Below, piece after piece: positions 63,116-64,000 of a stretch of 64,000 bases of DNA. Made by a program: the position numbers and the translations under genes. The stretch covers positions 1,794,945 through 1,858,944 of the forward strand of contig VUYV01000155.1 of the NCBI GenBank assembly GCA_008711295.1, given 5' to 3'. Origin of the DNA: Anarhynchus alexandrinus. Taxonomy: Eukaryota > Chordata > Aves > Charadriiformes > Charadriidae. Within the stretch, counting starts at the first letter, position 1. The number at the start of each line of letters is the position of its first letter. Under the pieces are notes generated by a model that was not told the DNA's origin, ran no database searches, and worked only from the letters and a program-made list of their open reading frames with translations.

Positions 63116-63345
63116 GTATTTTCCAGCCTCACATTGTTCGTGCCTTAATCACTTCCCATCTTAACTATTCCTGCTGCCACTTTTGTGCTCTTAATTCTCA
63201 TAGCTTCTCAGCGTCCAAAGTTCAATGGCTGAATCATGGATTTACTCAAGGAAATGGAAATGTCTCACCCTTCTTCTCAGGCACTTTGCACTGGCCGCCT
63301 ACAGAGCTTTAAGGACAATTCAAACTTTGCCCTTTGTCTTCCAAA
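63116..63345 (+). mobile_element. Degraded L2-like LINE reverse-transcriptase C-terminal fragment
   Basis: One plus-strand frame reads HIVRALITSHLNYS, then NVSPFFSGTLHWPPTEL, a stop, then GQFKLCPLSSKPF. This resembles, in order and spacing, the conserved end of L2/CR1-clade reverse transcriptases: the ALVTSRLDYCN block, the I-T/S-PVL-LHWLPV block and the FKLLLL-KAL block. The middle part, normally Q-NAAARL, is not recognisable. There is at least one internal stop, so it is a fossil. It differs from the CR1 copies above, which lack this LHWLP pattern. Identification is by pattern memory only. Confidence 0.5.
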
Positions 63346-64000
63346 CCTTTCGTCGACAAGCTGAAATACAACGTCTACTGTGTGATGATGACTTTGACCA
63401 AATTTTAACTGAGCTATTCATGATGTTCAAAGGGGCTGAATGCTACCACATTTTGTATTTTTAATCTGGAGTAAAAAAATCTCATTAACTACAAATGTTG
63501 CATTAGGCAACATTGTGAGAAGGAGATCCCCAAGATATCTATGAATGTTCTCTTCTGGACATGGTTTTCAGGAGATAGTGTGGGTGTGGCAATGAGTTCT
63601 AAATTTGTTCTTCAGAGCTGTTATGAAACTCTGAGGTTCTTTTGGTGGCAGTAGCTACATATTTAAACATCAACAGCCATTGTATACCAAAAGATTGGGA
63701 GAAATTGTGGCCATCACAAGTCAATAATAAAACATATAATAATTAAATATTTCTCTTTTCCAAATTTCACTGTCTTCAAAGTGAAAATTCTATAATTTAG
63801 ACATTTAGCCTAAGCTAGTTCTTCTACGGTTAGCAGAAGGAGAGGCTCTTCAGAAGGTGATTTGGCTAGTTATTTTAGATGTATGTTTTATAGTTAGGCT
63901 AAACTGCCCTTAGGAGCCAATTTCTCTCCCTTAGGAGCTGATTTCTCTCCCTTCACTGTAGACAGGATAAGGGACAGGCTTAGAATAAAATCCAGCTGTT
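63346..64000. other. Intergenic DNA at the window end
   Basis: No gene seen. It contains a 21-bp tandem repeat at 63907-63948. TES is expected further right by conserved gene order. Confidence 0.5.
63907..63952 (+). repeat. 21-bp tandem duplication
   Basis: cccttaggagccaatttctct at 63907-63927 is followed directly by a copy differing at two bases (63928-63948), then by the first five bases of a third. Confidence 0.92.

Noticed and set aside
1..64000. CRISPR arrays, tRNA or rRNA genes, prokaryotic operons, integrated viral genomes
   Set aside because: No regular spacer-repeat pattern, clover-leaf signature, dense bacterial-type coding or viral gene order was seen. The window is vertebrate nuclear DNA.

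Overview
The window looks like a piece of a bird genome. It carries the tandem caveolin pair CAV2-CAV1, both on the minus strand, surrounded by typical sauropsid non-coding DNA. The host call rests on caveolin exons with vertebrate exon structure, on at least six CR1 LINE copies ending in the CR1-type ATTCTATG octamer tail, on GC-rich CpG-island promoters that the assembly left as N gaps, and on the absence of Alu, L1 or other mammalian repeats. A crocodilian or turtle source is not strictly excluded. In other amniotes this locus lies in the order TES-CAV2-CAV1-MET. MET should therefore lie to the left of position 1 and TES to the right of 64000; neither is seen here.

Layout from left to right: 1-9.65 kb is intergenic DNA downstream of CAV1, with a head-to-head pair of CR1 fragments at 3.3-3.8 kb. 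9.66-11.66 kb is the probable CAV1 3' UTR, which contains a strong G-quadruplex motif. 11.66-12.00 kb is CAV1 exon 3, with 113 codons covering the scaffolding domain, hairpin membrane segment and C-terminus. 12-27.3 kb is CAV1 intron 2. 27.28-27.99 kb is an N gap that probably hides CAV1 exon 2. 28.0-28.57 kb is intron 1 with a 15-bp minisatellite. 28.574-28.603 kb is CAV1 exon 1 (10 codons), inside a CpG island that continues to about 29.06 kb. A 39-bp, almost perfectly paired hairpin sits at 29.48-29.57 kb, about 0.9 kb upstream of the CAV1 start codon, and is followed by a G-quadruplex run. 29.6-35.9 kb is the CAV1-CAV2 intergenic spacer. 35.9-37.3 kb is the probable CAV2 3' UTR, 37.297-37.447 kb is CAV2 exon 3, and 37.4-44.5 kb is CAV2 intron 2, which holds a CR1. 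44.515-44.702 kb is CAV2 exon 2. 44.77-45.21 kb is an N gap that probably hides CAV2 exon 1. 45.2-45.6 kb is the CAV2 promoter CpG island, with a 5'-inverted CR1 directly upstream. 46-64 kb is intergenic DNA with two more CR1 copies, one unexplained 251-codon ORF, a degraded second LINE reverse-transcriptase fragment and short tandem repeats.

CAV1 and CAV2 are the structural coat proteins of caveolae. CAV2 hetero-oligomerises with CAV1 and depends on it to leave the Golgi. Both visible parts are intact: all splice sites are canonical, and the exon lengths (30, 342, 188 and 151 nt) agree with 178-aa and 162-aa proteins once the two missing exons are added. No operon-like, CRISPR, tRNA or rRNA feature was found. 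No convincingly new protein system was found either. The best candidates for something undescribed are the hairpin at 29.48 kb and the G-quadruplex in the CAV1 3' UTR.
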